Shown here: piece after piece, positions 37,033 to 46,437 of the stretch | Numbering within the stretch: the stretch's first letter is position 1 | Layout: each line of letters opens with the position of its first letter | Translations under genes and position numbers: made by a program | Notes under the pieces: model-generated | Databases searched by the model: none | The model's input: only the letters and a program-made list of their open reading frames with translations | Told to the model about the DNA's origin: nothing | Assembly: GCF_903181435.1 (NCBI RefSeq) | Contig: NZ_CAEUHO010000001.1 | Location: 1,178,001 to 1,242,000 of the forward strand | Direction: 5' to 3' | Length of the DNA stretch: 64,000 nt | From: Bacteroides acidifaciens | GTDB lineage: Bacteria > Bacteroidota > Bacteroidia > Bacteroidales > Bacteroidaceae

Positions 37033-38586
37033 ATGAACGCAAATAAAAGAGTAGCGATAAATGCAATGGCAACATACGGACGTACGTTGCTTGGAATGGC
37101 ATTAGGTTTATTTTCTAGTAGATGGGTACTACAATCTTTAGGTGACGTTGACTATGGATTGATGGGAGTTGTCGGCAGTCTAATTATATTTATAACCTTC
37201 TTAAATTCTGTGGTAACTGGAGCATGTTCTCGTTTTTTTGCTTATTCCATTGGGAAAGAAGATAATGATGATTTAGTGAGATGGTTTAATGTTGCTGTAT
37301 GTGTGCACACTTTCCTTGCAGTTTTATTAGTAATTATTGGAGCACCCATAGGTGAGTGGGTTATCGATAATTTCCTTAATATACCAGCGGATAGATTAGT
37401 TACAGCACACTGGGTATTTCGTTTTTCATTGTTTGCTGCTTTTTGGATAATGTTTAATACTCCATATATAGCTATGTTTACTGCTACTCAGAATATTGCT
37501 GAAGCATCCCTTTGGGATATAGCTCGTATTCTTGCAAATTTTGGATTTGTTTATTGGTTAACTACCTATACAGGAGATGCATGGTTTGTGTATTCTGGTT
37601 TTACAGTAATCTTGGCTGTTTCATTAAGTATCGGACAAGCTCTAAGAGCACGATATGCATTTGCGGGGTGTAAAATCAATCTTTCCTATTGGGGGGATCG
37701 CGACAGAATAAAGAAGGTGTTTTCGTTCTCTGGATGGTCCTTGTTTGGTAGTTTGGGGTATTTGGCAAGAACCCAACTTCCAGCTATCCTTCTAAATAAG
37801 TATTATCCACCTATGAAATATACTTATGTTAATTCTTCATATCAAGTAGGAGGTGCTTTAGCAAGTTATACTCAAAATTTGTCCAGTGCACTGATGGGTG
37901 CTTTTCAACCTCAAATTACCACTTTAGCAGGAGCTGATGACAAGGAGGGGATGTTGAAAACTGTCATGAGAGCTTCTAAGTTTGGCTCTTTTTTAATGGC
38001 TATCATGGCAATCCCACTTGCTCTAGAGGCAGACTATTTGTTAGTTCTTTGGTTAAAAAATCCTCCATTATTGGCAAGTACATTCTGTCGACTAGTGCTT
38101 TTGCAGATGATTCTTGATAATTTAACTTTTGGACATATGTCTGGTATTATGGCAAGTGGTAAGATTAAATGGTATCAGATTATTACGGGAAGTCTTTGTA
38201 TTTTAAGTGTGCCTATTGCATGGCTTGTTTTGGAGTTAGGAGGTGATGCTATCAGTGTAAGTTGGGTTATTGCTGGATGTATGGCTGCTTGCTCAGTCAC
38301 AAGACTCTTTTTTGGACGCTCTCTATTAAACATCCGAATTTCAGAATGGGCAAAAATGGTTCTATTTCCAATTCTTGGTGTATCATTGGTTTCTTTTGTA
38401 GCAGGGTTGGGAATTGTCTATGCAATTAAAGAGCCTTCATTCCTACGATTAATAATAACGAGTGCTGTTTCGTGCGTAGCGATGATAGTAGCATCGTGGT
38501 TTTTACTGTTTGACCAAAGTGAAAAGAATATCCTTGGCAGAATAATCGTGAAATTGAAACTAAAAAAAAATGAACACTATCGGTAA
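37033..38586 (+). CDS. oligosaccharide flippase, Wzx-like
   Basis: A 517-residue polytopic membrane protein of the MOP superfamily with about 12-14 helices. The N-terminus (G-R-T-L-L-G-M-A-L-G-L-F-S-S-R-W-V-L-Q-S-L-G) and the block Y-V-N-S-S-Y-Q-V-G-G-A-L-A-S-Y are typical of Bacteroides capsule flippases. It moves the undecaprenyl-linked repeat unit across the inner membrane. Its end overlaps the next gene by 17 bases, so translation is coupled. Confidence 0.88.
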   Translation: MNANKRVAINAMATYGRTLLGMALGLFSSRWVLQSLGDVDYGLMGVVGSLIIFITFLNSVVTGACSRFFAYSIGKEDNDDLVRWFNVAVCVHTFLAVLLVIIGAPIGEWVIDNFLNIPADRLVTAHWVFRFSLFAAFWIMFNTPYIAMFTATQNIAEASLWDIARILANFGFVYWLTTYTGDAWFVYSGFTVILAVSLSIGQALRARYAFAGCKINLSYWGDRDRIKKVFSFSGWSLFGSLGYLARTQLPAILLNKYYPPMKYTYVNSSYQVGGALASYTQNLSSALMGAFQPQITTLAGADDKEGMLKTVMRASKFGSFLMAIMAIPLALEADYLLVLWLKNPPLLASTFCRLVLLQMILDNLTFGHMSGIMASGKIKWYQIITGSLCILSVPIAWLVLELGGDAISVSWVIAGCMAACSVTRLFFGRSLLNIRISEWAKMVLFPILGVSLVSFVAGLGIVYAIKEPSFLRLIITSAVSCVAMIVASWFLLFDQSEKNILGRIIVKLKLKKNEHYR

Positions 38587-39793
38587 TTTAAAAACACGGG
38601 CAAAAAAAATATTGATGTCGAAGTTACATGCAGTATATGCGCAAGATTATGATGTTGTTAATGCTATAGCTTCAAAAGGTATTAAAGGGTTTACTGAACT
38701 GGAGTATCAGACACTAAAATCGGATATACTAGCATATATGGATAGTGTAAAAATTGCTCCATATACTTACAAGTATGCTAACAGCTGCTCACAACCATGC
38801 CTTTATGCAAGTATCTATGCAGTAATGTTAGAAGGTCTTTTAGGAGTTCTTGATAAACGAAGTAAGGATGACTTGAATGCTTGGGCAGAATATCTTAACT
38901 CTTTTCAATCTCCAGAGGATGGATTATATTACGATCCTAATCTATCTTGTCCTGCCTATGAACATCAAGGCGAATGGAATGAAGGTTGGGGTAAACATCA
39001 TCTAATGGGTCATATGATAATTGCTTTAGCAAGATTGAATATTCTCCCTAGGTATCCACTTAGATATTTGGAAAAATATTATAATTTGGATTATTTGAAC
39101 AAATGGATGAATCATTTTGATTTTGCAGATGATGTATGGACTGTTAGCAATTATTTTATGAATCTCTATACCGTCTTGGAATATGTTCGTGACTATATGC
39201 ATGAAGACCGTGCAGATGCAGCCATACAATCCATGGCACAGTGGCTGTTAAGTAAACAAAATTCGTCTACAGGCATGTGGCATTCACTACCAATTTCCGA
39301 ATTAAGTCATAGTGAACGATATCGAGTAGTTCGTGCTGCTTATCACTTTTATCCACTATTTGAATACGAAGGTATGGATGTTCCTTTTAAAAGACAGATA
39401 GAAGAATTTATTTATCCACTTCAAAATTCTTGGGGAGGATGGACTGTTGACGGTGGAAATGCTGGTGCATGTGAAGATATTGATGCCATCGATCCTCTTT
39501 TGCGTTATGCTACTACTAGCAATACAAGATTGATAAAACCGTTGATAGAAAGAGCTATGATTTGGCAGTTGTCCAGTCGTAATTCAGATGGAGGCTTTTC
39601 CTTCTATGTTCGGTCAAGGCAAGAGTATGGGGGACATTCTTTAACAACAAGTCAACGCGATGAAAGTTCGATGTTTGCAACTTGGTTTCGTATTTTGTGT
39701 TTAGCTTACGAAATGAATTTTTTAGGAATGCCTAATGGTTTTGATATAGGTCGTTTTCCTGGTTACGAAATCCCGATAAAAAACCGTTTATGA
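38570..39793 (+). CDS. unrecognised alpha/alpha-toroid-like protein with QW-like motifs
   Basis: A 407-residue soluble protein with no signal or membrane segment. It has four spaced motifs resembling the QW repeats of terpene cyclases and prenyltransferases: Q113-S-P-E-D-G-L-Y, Q230-N-S-S-T-G-M-W, Q285-N-S-W-G-G-W and Q333 ... N-S-D-G-G-F. An acidic stretch C-E-D-I-D-A-I-D (301-308) follows the third. The rest is mainly helical, consistent with an alpha/alpha toroid. It overlaps the flippase gene by 17 bases and the next GT2 gene by 4 bases, so it belongs to the CPS operon. It could act on the lipid carrier or on the glycan; no function is established. Confidence 0.75.
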   Translation: MNTIGNLKTRAKKILMSKLHAVYAQDYDVVNAIASKGIKGFTELEYQTLKSDILAYMDSVKIAPYTYKYANSCSQPCLYASIYAVMLEGLLGVLDKRSKDDLNAWAEYLNSFQSPEDGLYYDPNLSCPAYEHQGEWNEGWGKHHLMGHMIIALARLNILPRYPLRYLEKYYNLDYLNKWMNHFDFADDVWTVSNYFMNLYTVLEYVRDYMHEDRADAAIQSMAQWLLSKQNSSTGMWHSLPISELSHSERYRVVRAAYHFYPLFEYEGMDVPFKRQIEEFIYPLQNSWGGWTVDGGNAGACEDIDAIDPLLRYATTSNTRLIKPLIERAMIWQLSSRNSDGGFSFYVRSRQEYGGHSLTTSQRDESSMFATWFRILCLAYEMNFLGMPNGFDIGRFPGYEIPIKNRL

Positions 39794-40830
39794 ATACAAA
39801 TCCCCGAATAACAGTTTTAATGAGTGTGTATAATGGAGAAAAATTCCTTCGTGAAGCCATTGATAGCATACTCAATCAGACATATAAGGATTTTGAATTT
39901 GTCATTTATGACGATTGTTCAACGGATAGTACATCTGAAATTATCAAGAGTTATCATGATTTGCGTATAGTATATCGTCCCAATGTGAAAAATCAAGGAT
40001 TGACTTGGAATCTTGCAGATGGGGTGTTACGCTCAAAATCTGATTATATTGCCCGAATGGACGCTGATGATATAGCATATCAAGACAGACTTCAAAAGCA
40101 AATAGAGTGGATGGATACTCACAAAGACATAACAATACTTGGTACATCTGTTTCTTATTTTGCTCATAAACCGGGTGATGGAAGCTTAGCCAAACAACCT
40201 GAAGGTGATGAGATAATAAAGGCTACTCTTTTTATTAGCTTTACATTGATGCATCCTAGCATTATGATTCGAAGAGCTGACTTGGAAAATCATCACCTTA
40301 ATTATAATCCTGATTATCGTTGTTCTCAGGATCATGCATTATATCTTGATTGTATTTGTGAAGGTTTAAAATTTGCCAACATGAGTGAGCCGTTGCTTTA
40401 TATGCGGGCTCATGCAGAAAGCATATCAAAAGCCAAACATGGATTTCAGCAAGAATGTTCTCAAAGAGCACGATTAAACTTCTTGAAAAAGACAGAGCTA
40501 AATGATGGATGTACAGATTTTGAGGTAGAGACGTATAATACCTTCGCTTCTGGCTATTATCCTGATACTATAAAAAAAGTTAGAGCTTATGAAAATTTTG
40601 CTTTAAAGGTTACTCAAAATCCTAAAACCTCAGAATATTTCAATGGAGAAATACTTAAAAGATTGATGGCTGAAAAACTCTGTAATGGCGCATATCATGT
40701 TATAGAAGATAAAAAATACCGAAGAAGTTCGCTTATAGCAATAAACTCTAAGTTGAAGACTTATATTTCGCAGTGGTCTTTGAAACAAAAAATAAAATTC
40801 TATATTAAATTACTCAAATCATATATTTAA
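39790..40830 (+). CDS. glycosyltransferase family 2
   Basis: GT-A fold transferase of 346 residues, cytoplasmic face of the inner membrane. Motifs are T-V-L-M-S-V-Y-N-G-E-K-F-L-R-E-A-I-D-S-I-L-N-Q-T, Y-D-D-C-S-T-D and the DxD-type D-A-D-D at about 92. It starts within the stop codon of the toroid-like gene (ATGA overlap). Donor and acceptor cannot be deduced. Confidence 0.92.
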   Translation: MNTNPRITVLMSVYNGEKFLREAIDSILNQTYKDFEFVIYDDCSTDSTSEIIKSYHDLRIVYRPNVKNQGLTWNLADGVLRSKSDYIARMDADDIAYQDRLQKQIEWMDTHKDITILGTSVSYFAHKPGDGSLAKQPEGDEIIKATLFISFTLMHPSIMIRRADLENHHLNYNPDYRCSQDHALYLDCICEGLKFANMSEPLLYMRAHAESISKAKHGFQQECSQRARLNFLKKTELNDGCTDFEVETYNTFASGYYPDTIKKVRAYENFALKVTQNPKTSEYFNGEILKRLMAEKLCNGAYHVIEDKKYRRSSLIAINSKLKTYISQWSLKQKIKFYIKLLKSYI

Positions 40831-40923
40831 TTGGTTGTAAGATTATACGATAATTCATTTCTATAATTCTAATTAATAATTGCTTAATTTTGAGTATGAA
40901 ATATAATTAAAACAAGATGTGAT

Positions 40924-41904
40924 ATGACTAAGGTTTCAATTATTGTTCCTATATATAATGTAGAGAGTTTTCTTGATGAGTGTATTCAGTCTGTTTTAAA
41001 TCAGACATATAAGGATTTGGAAATTATTTTAGTAGATGATGGATCGCCGGATAGATGCCCTGTTATGTGTGATGAATATGCAAAATATGATTCTCGTATT
41101 AAGGTGATTCATCAAATGAATGGTGGTCTTTCTGCTGCTCGTAACAGTGGAATGAAGATTGCTACGGGTGAATATCTTTATTTTCTCGATTCGGACGATA
41201 AAATATACCCATATACTATAGAAACCATGGTTGATAGGATTATTGAAAACCCCAATGTGGATGTTGTAGTAGCTTCGGTTATTAATCAAAATGGAAGTCC
41301 ATTGTGCTATTATGACAATAAATCGTATCCTATCTATAGTGATAATAAAGAATGGATTCATGAGAAATTTTGCAAATGGGAAATTGGTTTAACTGCTTGG
41401 AATAAATTGTATAGAAGAGTTTGGTTAGAGAATAATCATATTTCCTTTCCAGAGGGATATATTCATGAAGATGTGTATTGGTCTTTTTATGTACAAAAGC
41501 ATATTAATTCTATTGCTTTTGTGGAAAAAAATTGCTATTGGTATAGATTAAGTAATGATAAATCTATTACAAATGAAATAGATAGGACTAAATCTTGTAT
41601 TGCTCATTTGCATATAATAGAGCTGATTGAGAGGAATATTATTGATGACTTGGAAGTTGAGTTCCTCAAACCAATTTCGTCCTATAAATTTTGGTCTGTC
41701 TATTATCCTTTGAGTAAAAATAAGAAACTCGTAAAAGACACATGTAGGAGCATATATAAGAATATTAAGCACCGTAACCCATCGTCATTGTTTTTAAAAG
41801 AATTTTCTATAATAACAGCACCTCACTGGATGGTTTCAAATTGGTGCTTTTATTTATATCGTGCGTATAAGAAGCTTTTGAAAATACTTATGATTACTAA
41901 ATAA
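40924..41904 (+). CDS. glycosyltransferase family 2
   Basis: A 326-residue GT-A transferase: V-S-I-I-V-P-I-Y-N-V-E-S-F-L-D-E-C-I-Q-S at the start, V-D-D-G-S-P-D-R, G-G-L-S-A-A-R-N-S-G and the D-S-D-D motif, then a helical C-terminal half. A 93-base AT-rich gap precedes it. The sequence is markedly AT-rich, like the following genes, consistent with laterally acquired CPS content. Confidence 0.92.
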   Translation: MTKVSIIVPIYNVESFLDECIQSVLNQTYKDLEIILVDDGSPDRCPVMCDEYAKYDSRIKVIHQMNGGLSAARNSGMKIATGEYLYFLDSDDKIYPYTIETMVDRIIENPNVDVVVASVINQNGSPLCYYDNKSYPIYSDNKEWIHEKFCKWEIGLTAWNKLYRRVWLENNHISFPEGYIHEDVYWSFYVQKHINSIAFVEKNCYWYRLSNDKSITNEIDRTKSCIAHLHIIELIERNIIDDLEVEFLKPISSYKFWSVYYPLSKNKKLVKDTCRSIYKNIKHRNPSSLFLKEFSIITAPHWMVSNWCFYLYRAYKKLLKILMITK

Positions 41905-41965
41905 TTATTTATAATAGGTGTCTAAATGGTATCACTTAAAGTTGTAAGTCTTTTTTTTGTATGAT

Positions 41966-42871
41966 ATGAAAGGATTGACTATTTTTACTCCTACATATAA
42001 TAGAGTGTATATATTACCTCAACTTTATGGTAGTTTGTGCAGGCAAACCTCTAAGAATTTTGTTTGGCTTATCGTAGATGATGGTTCAACTGATAATACA
42101 GAGGTTTTAGTTAATAGTTGGATTTCTGAGTCAAAAATAGCTATTGAATATTATAAGCAAGCGAATGGAGGTAAAATGCGGGCCCATAATTGGGGTGTTC
42201 AATTGTGCAAAACACCTCTATTTACTTGTGTGGATAGTGATGACTATTTGACTGACGATGCTGTTGAGCATATTATATGTTTCTGGGAAAATAATAATTG
42301 TGAAGGTGAACATCTTGCAGGTTTTATAGGATATAAATCTATGGTTTTTCAGTCCAATGATGAGCCTAAAATAACATGTAGATTTCCTTCTATCAGACGA
42401 GGTAAATCGAGAGAGCTTTATCGGAAATATGGATTCGTAGGAGATACCGCAATGATATTTGATACTGATGTAATCAAAAAATATCCATTCCCTGTGGTTG
42501 ATGGGGAGAAGTTTATCACAGAAGCTGCTGCTTATGTACTGATTGATAGTCATTATGATTTTCTTTATTGTGATGAAAGTTTTCAAATATGTGAGTATCA
42601 GCAAGATGGTTATACTGTTAATTCAGGATCGTTGTATTTGAAATATCCTAAAGGTTGGGCTATGTATTATAATATTTTGTGTGGTCTTGGAAAGTCAGAA
42701 TATTCGTTGAAGGAGCAATTGCGTAATCTTACATATTATATCGTGTTTTCAAAAATAGGAAATCTAAAAGATGTTTTTCGTCATTCGAACGATAAGTCGC
42801 TTAAATATCTTATAGCATGGTGTCTGGTACCCTATTATAAATATAAACTATTAAAAAAGCTCAGAAAGTGA
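41966..42871 (+). CDS. glycosyltransferase family 2
   Basis: A 301-residue GT-A transferase with L-T-I-F-T-P-T-Y-N-R-V-Y-I-L-P-Q-L-Y, V-D-D-G-S-T-D-N-T-E, and D-S-D-D-Y-L-T-D-D-A. The ATG at 41966 directly precedes the conserved first strand; an in-frame TTG three codons earlier is less likely. Its TGA stop overlaps the ATG of the decayed acyltransferase gene that follows, showing that the latter was once translationally coupled. Confidence 0.9.
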   Translation: MKGLTIFTPTYNRVYILPQLYGSLCRQTSKNFVWLIVDDGSTDNTEVLVNSWISESKIAIEYYKQANGGKMRAHNWGVQLCKTPLFTCVDSDDYLTDDAVEHIICFWENNNCEGEHLAGFIGYKSMVFQSNDEPKITCRFPSIRRGKSRELYRKYGFVGDTAMIFDTDVIKKYPFPVVDGEKFITEAAAYVLIDSHYDFLYCDESFQICEYQQDGYTVNSGSLYLKYPKGWAMYYNILCGLGKSEYSLKEQLRNLTYYIVFSKIGNLKDVFRHSNDKSLKYLIAWCLVPYYKYKLLKKLRK

Positions 42872-43529
42872 TGAAAGAAAGAGTTGCCAGGATAGATTGG
42901 GCAAAAGCAATCGGAGTCTAGCTAATAGTGTTGGAAAATTTTAATCTGCAAAATCCTGATATTAATAGTTACACCTAATATGTTTCATATGTCATTATTC
43001 TTTTTTTCTTTCTGGATATTTGTTCGATTGTAGAAATAGTTTAACTTTTTCGCCGTCATGGTTTGGAATTTTTATTTTTGCACCTTTTCACCTTAAATAT
43101 TTAACGCTATCTATTGTACCCCATAGCATTTATTTAGGTACTGGGGTATTTCTTGAAGAGATACATGAATATTATCGCAGCGTATCTGAATTTTCATAAT
43201 TTAGTTATAGTTATTTATTACTATTTGCTTTTGTAATTGTAGGTATTGTGTATTGGTAATATGGATATGGCTAAAGGGGAAATCACAATTGTTCCTTTGT
43301 TTTTGCTTTAGACTGTATACTTTGGGATTTATGGAATATGTACTTTACTACCTAGTGTCAAAGCTATATCGGCTGTAGCAACTTCAAGGTTGCTAATAAT
43401 TTGTACTTATGCTCTTGTATTCTGGTTCGTGCATCTTCATTTCTTTGATATATTCTCAATATTTTCATATCAGTAGTAGTTGTTACTATTATTGTTATGT
43501 TGACTTTAGTAAATCCATTAATAAATTAG
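42871..43529 (+). pseudogene. decayed acyltransferase-3 gene
   Basis: The first codons read M-K-E-R-V-A-R-I-D-W-A-K-A-I-G-V and then hit TAG. In shifting frames the sequence continues with M-F-H-M-S-L-F-F-F, G-N-M-D-M-A-K and F-W-F-V-H-L-H-F-F-D-I-F-S. These match, in order, the intact protein at 45469 (M-K-D-R-V-V-W-V-D-W-A-K-A-L-G, M-F-H-M-P-L-F-F-F, G-N-M-D-M-V-A, L-W-F-I-Q-L-H-V-Y-N-I-F-S). Multiple stops and frameshifts are present. About 70 bases of unremarkable sequence separate it from wecB. The intact gene was probably an O-acetyltransferase modifying the repeat unit. Confidence 0.85.
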
Positions 43530-43599
43530 ATATTGCCCTGTTTTGCTTGGGGCTAAAAAATCAGTTTAAGATGTAAATTCATAATAAAACTATCATAAC

Positions 43600-44751
43600 A
43601 TGAAGAAAGTAATGTTAGTCTTCGGAACTCGTCCCGAAGCAATCAAGATGGCTCCACTTGTAAAGGAGTTCCAAAAGGATGTTGATAATTTCAAAACAAT
43701 AGTTTGCGTAACAGGACAACATCGTGAAATGCTTGATCAAGTGCTTCAAATCTTTGGTATTAAGCCTAACTATGATTTAAACATTATGAAGCAGGGACAA
43801 GACCTCTATGATGTCACTACTCGTGTACTTGTAGGTATGCGTGATGTATTGAAAGAATGTCAGCCTGATGTTGTGTTAGTACATGGTGACACTACAACGT
43901 CTACAGCTGCCGCCCTTGCTGCATTTTACCAACAGATTCCTGTTGGGCATGTTGAGGCTGGACTGCGCACTTATAATATTTATAGCCCATGGCCCGAAGA
44001 GATGAATCGGCAAATAACGGGTCGAATTGCAACTTTCAATTTTTCACCAACACCATTATCAAAGGAAAACTTATTGAAGGAAGGAGTTTCTGAAGATAAA
44101 ATAACTGTAACAGGCAACACTGTTATCGATGCACTTTATTGGGTGGTTGACAAAATTAAAAATGATGAAACCCTTAATTCTGATCTAGCGAGTACTTTGG
44201 AAAAAGCAGGTTACGACACAGGAAGACTTACTAATGGAAAGAAACTTGTGTTAGTGACTGGGCATAGAAGGGAAAATTTTGGGGATGGTTTTATACATAT
44301 GTGTGAAGCTATCAAGGAGCTAACTCTCAAATATCCTAATGTGGACTTTGTTTATCCTATGCATCTTAATCCTAATGTTCGTAGGTCTATTCACGAAGTG
44401 TTCGGAGAGGAACTTTGCAATCTTGGAAATATGTTCTTCATAGAACCATTGGAGTATTTGAGTTTTGTATACTTGATGGAAAAGGCGAATATCGTATTGA
44501 CAGATAGCGGTGGTATACAAGAAGAAGCCCCAAGTCTTGGCAAGCCTGTTTTAGTAATGCGAGATACAACAGAACGTCCAGAAGCACTTGAGAATGGAAC
44601 AGTACATCTTGTTGGAACAAACTATAATAAAATTGTGCAGGAAGTATCAACTCTTCTTGATGATGCTGTCGCTTATGAAAAGATGAGTAAAGCTGTCAAT
44701 CCTTATGGTGATGGATTGGCTTGTAAGAGAATATGTAATGCTTTAAAATAA
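43600..44751 (+). CDS. wecB: UDP-N-acetylglucosamine 2-epimerase (non-hydrolysing)
   Basis: Interconverts UDP-GlcNAc and UDP-ManNAc in the cytoplasm; 383 residues, the usual length. Motifs are F-G-T-R-P-E-A-I-K-M-A-P-L, V-T-G-Q-H-R-E-M-L-D-Q, V-H-G-D-T-T-T-S, H-V-E-A-G-L-R-T, T-G-H-R-R-E-N-F-G and T-D-S-G-G-I-Q-E-E-A-P. No UDP-ManNAc dehydrogenase is evident in the locus, so ManNAc itself is the expected product sugar. Confidence 0.96.
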   Translation: MKKVMLVFGTRPEAIKMAPLVKEFQKDVDNFKTIVCVTGQHREMLDQVLQIFGIKPNYDLNIMKQGQDLYDVTTRVLVGMRDVLKECQPDVVLVHGDTTTSTAAALAAFYQQIPVGHVEAGLRTYNIYSPWPEEMNRQITGRIATFNFSPTPLSKENLLKEGVSEDKITVTGNTVIDALYWVVDKIKNDETLNSDLASTLEKAGYDTGRLTNGKKLVLVTGHRRENFGDGFIHMCEAIKELTLKYPNVDFVYPMHLNPNVRRSIHEVFGEELCNLGNMFFIEPLEYLSFVYLMEKANIVLTDSGGIQEEAPSLGKPVLVMRDTTERPEALENGTVHLVGTNYNKIVQEVSTLLDDAVAYEKMSKAVNPYGDGLACKRICNALK

Positions 44752-44758
44752 ATATTAT

Positions 44759-45472
44759 ATGATACCTAAAGTAATTCATTATTGTTGGTTTGGTCGTAAT
44801 CCATTGCCAGCTGATGCTAAGGTTTATATCGAATCGTGGAAAAAATATTGCCCAGACTATGTGATTAAAGAATGGAACGAGGATAATTTTGATTTGGATT
44901 TGTTCCCATATGCAAGAGAGGCCTATGATAATCGTCGATTTGCGTTTGTTACAGATATTGTCCGACTGTATGCGCTTTACAACGAAGGTGGAATCTACAT
45001 GGACACAGATGTTGAAGTACTAAAATCTCTGGACCCTTATCTTTCTCATCATGCATTTTCCGGTTTTGAAAATGAAACTCGTGTTCCGACAGGTATAATG
45101 GCAAGTGAAAAAGGTGGCCAATGGGTAAAAGATAATCTCGATTATTACAAAAATCGACATTTCGTATGCAAAGATGGTTCTTTGGATTTGACTACAAATG
45201 TAGAGACGATAACAAGTATTATGTTACAGCATGGTTTGGTTCTAAACAATAAGTATCAAAATATACCTGATTACTTTACGATCTACCCGAATGATTATTT
45301 TTGTCCAAAGTCTTTGGAAGATGGAAAAATTTATTTAACTAACAATAGTACAACCATACATCATTTTGCTGGAAGTTGGTTAACTCCTTATGAAAAATTT
45401 AAAGAACGCATGGCGAAAATGATGGGAAGTAAGTTAAGAACTATAATTCTATCTATTAAACATCGTTTATGA
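44759..45472 (+). CDS. glycosyltransferase, GT32-like with DXD motif
   Basis: A 237-residue transferase of the sugar-binding-region DXD group. It begins I-P-K-V-I-H-Y-C-W-F-G-R-N-P-L-P, followed by A-F-V-T-D-I-V-R-L-Y-A-L-Y-N-E-G-G-I-Y and the metal-binding D-T-D-V-E. Members are common in Bacteroides and streptococcal capsule loci. It starts 7 bases after wecB and overlaps the next gene by 4 bases. Confidence 0.9.
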   Translation: MIPKVIHYCWFGRNPLPADAKVYIESWKKYCPDYVIKEWNEDNFDLDLFPYAREAYDNRRFAFVTDIVRLYALYNEGGIYMDTDVEVLKSLDPYLSHHAFSGFENETRVPTGIMASEKGGQWVKDNLDYYKNRHFVCKDGSLDLTTNVETITSIMLQHGLVLNNKYQNIPDYFTIYPNDYFCPKSLEDGKIYLTNNSTTIHHFAGSWLTPYEKFKERMAKMMGSKLRTIILSIKHRL

Positions 45473-46434
45473 AGGATAGAGTAGTATGGGTAGATTGGGC
45501 TAAAGCCTTAGGTATATACTTTGTTGTGTTAGGACATTATATTTTGCCCAATGCTGAAGTAAGAGGGTATATCTATATGTTTCATATGCCTTTGTTTTTC
45601 TTTCTCAGTGGACTCCTAACTAGTGATAAGTCGTTGAACATGTCATTTGGTGGATTCGTTAAGATAAAGGCTAAAAGATTAATTGTACCTTATTATTTAT
45701 TTTCAGTCTTGTGCTTCGTTTGGTATATTATTAAATTGAAAGCGGGTGGTGGTTTAGATATATTTAATACTACCGTCCCCATTTTTGTTAATTCTTTTCT
45801 TTGTGGTGATTCTCCTATGTCTTGTGGACCAGCATGGTTTTTGTGGTCGCTTTTTTTCTGCAATATTTGTGTATATGCCTATAAAAGGTATCCTGTAGTT
45901 ATGTTGATTCTGTTATCTACATTGGGCGTGATTAACTTACCTATTTATTTGGCTTTACACACAGTGCCTTGCGCTCTATTGTTCTTTGCGGTGGGCTTTA
46001 TAGGAAAAGATAAAATTATAAATGCTGCGGATTACATTGTAAGCAAGAAGGTGATTGCTTTTATAGTCTCTGTAGTATGTTTAGTGCTGGTGTTGGTGGG
46101 CTACCGACTTATAGGTAATATGGATATGGTAGCTGATCAGTATACTAGTTATCCAGTATTCAGTTTGATATTTGCTTTTATTGGTATCTTTGGTGTGATT
46201 TCTTTATGTATCTTGATTGCAAAACAAAGCTCGTTTATTGAGAGTATTTCGCGTTCAACTTTAGTGATTATGTGTTTGCATACTGAATTGTTATGGTTTA
46301 TTCAATTGCATGTTTATAATATATTCTCTAATTGGTTTGTTGTTTTGATATCAGCATTTGCTATTGTTGTAGTATTAACAGCTATAACACCTTTCATTAG
46401 AAAATATGTTCCTATATTGATGGGAGGAAGATAA
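45469..46434 (+). CDS. acyltransferase-3 family membrane protein
   Basis: A 321-residue inner-membrane O-acyltransferase with about ten helices. The N-terminus D-W-A-K-A-L-G-I-Y-F-V-V-L-G-H-Y contains the family His, followed by the block Y-M-F-H-M-P-L-F-F-F-L-S-G-L. It probably acetylates a sugar of the repeat unit. It is the intact relative of the dead gene at 42871. It overlaps the GT32-like gene by 4 bases. Confidence 0.9.
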   Translation: MKDRVVWVDWAKALGIYFVVLGHYILPNAEVRGYIYMFHMPLFFFLSGLLTSDKSLNMSFGGFVKIKAKRLIVPYYLFSVLCFVWYIIKLKAGGGLDIFNTTVPIFVNSFLCGDSPMSCGPAWFLWSLFFCNICVYAYKRYPVVMLILLSTLGVINLPIYLALHTVPCALLFFAVGFIGKDKIINAADYIVSKKVIAFIVSVVCLVLVLVGYRLIGNMDMVADQYTSYPVFSLIFAFIGIFGVISLCILIAKQSSFIESISRSTLVIMCLHTELLWFIQLHVYNIFSNWFVVLISAFAIVVVLTAITPFIRKYVPILMGGR

Positions 46435-46437
46435 TAT

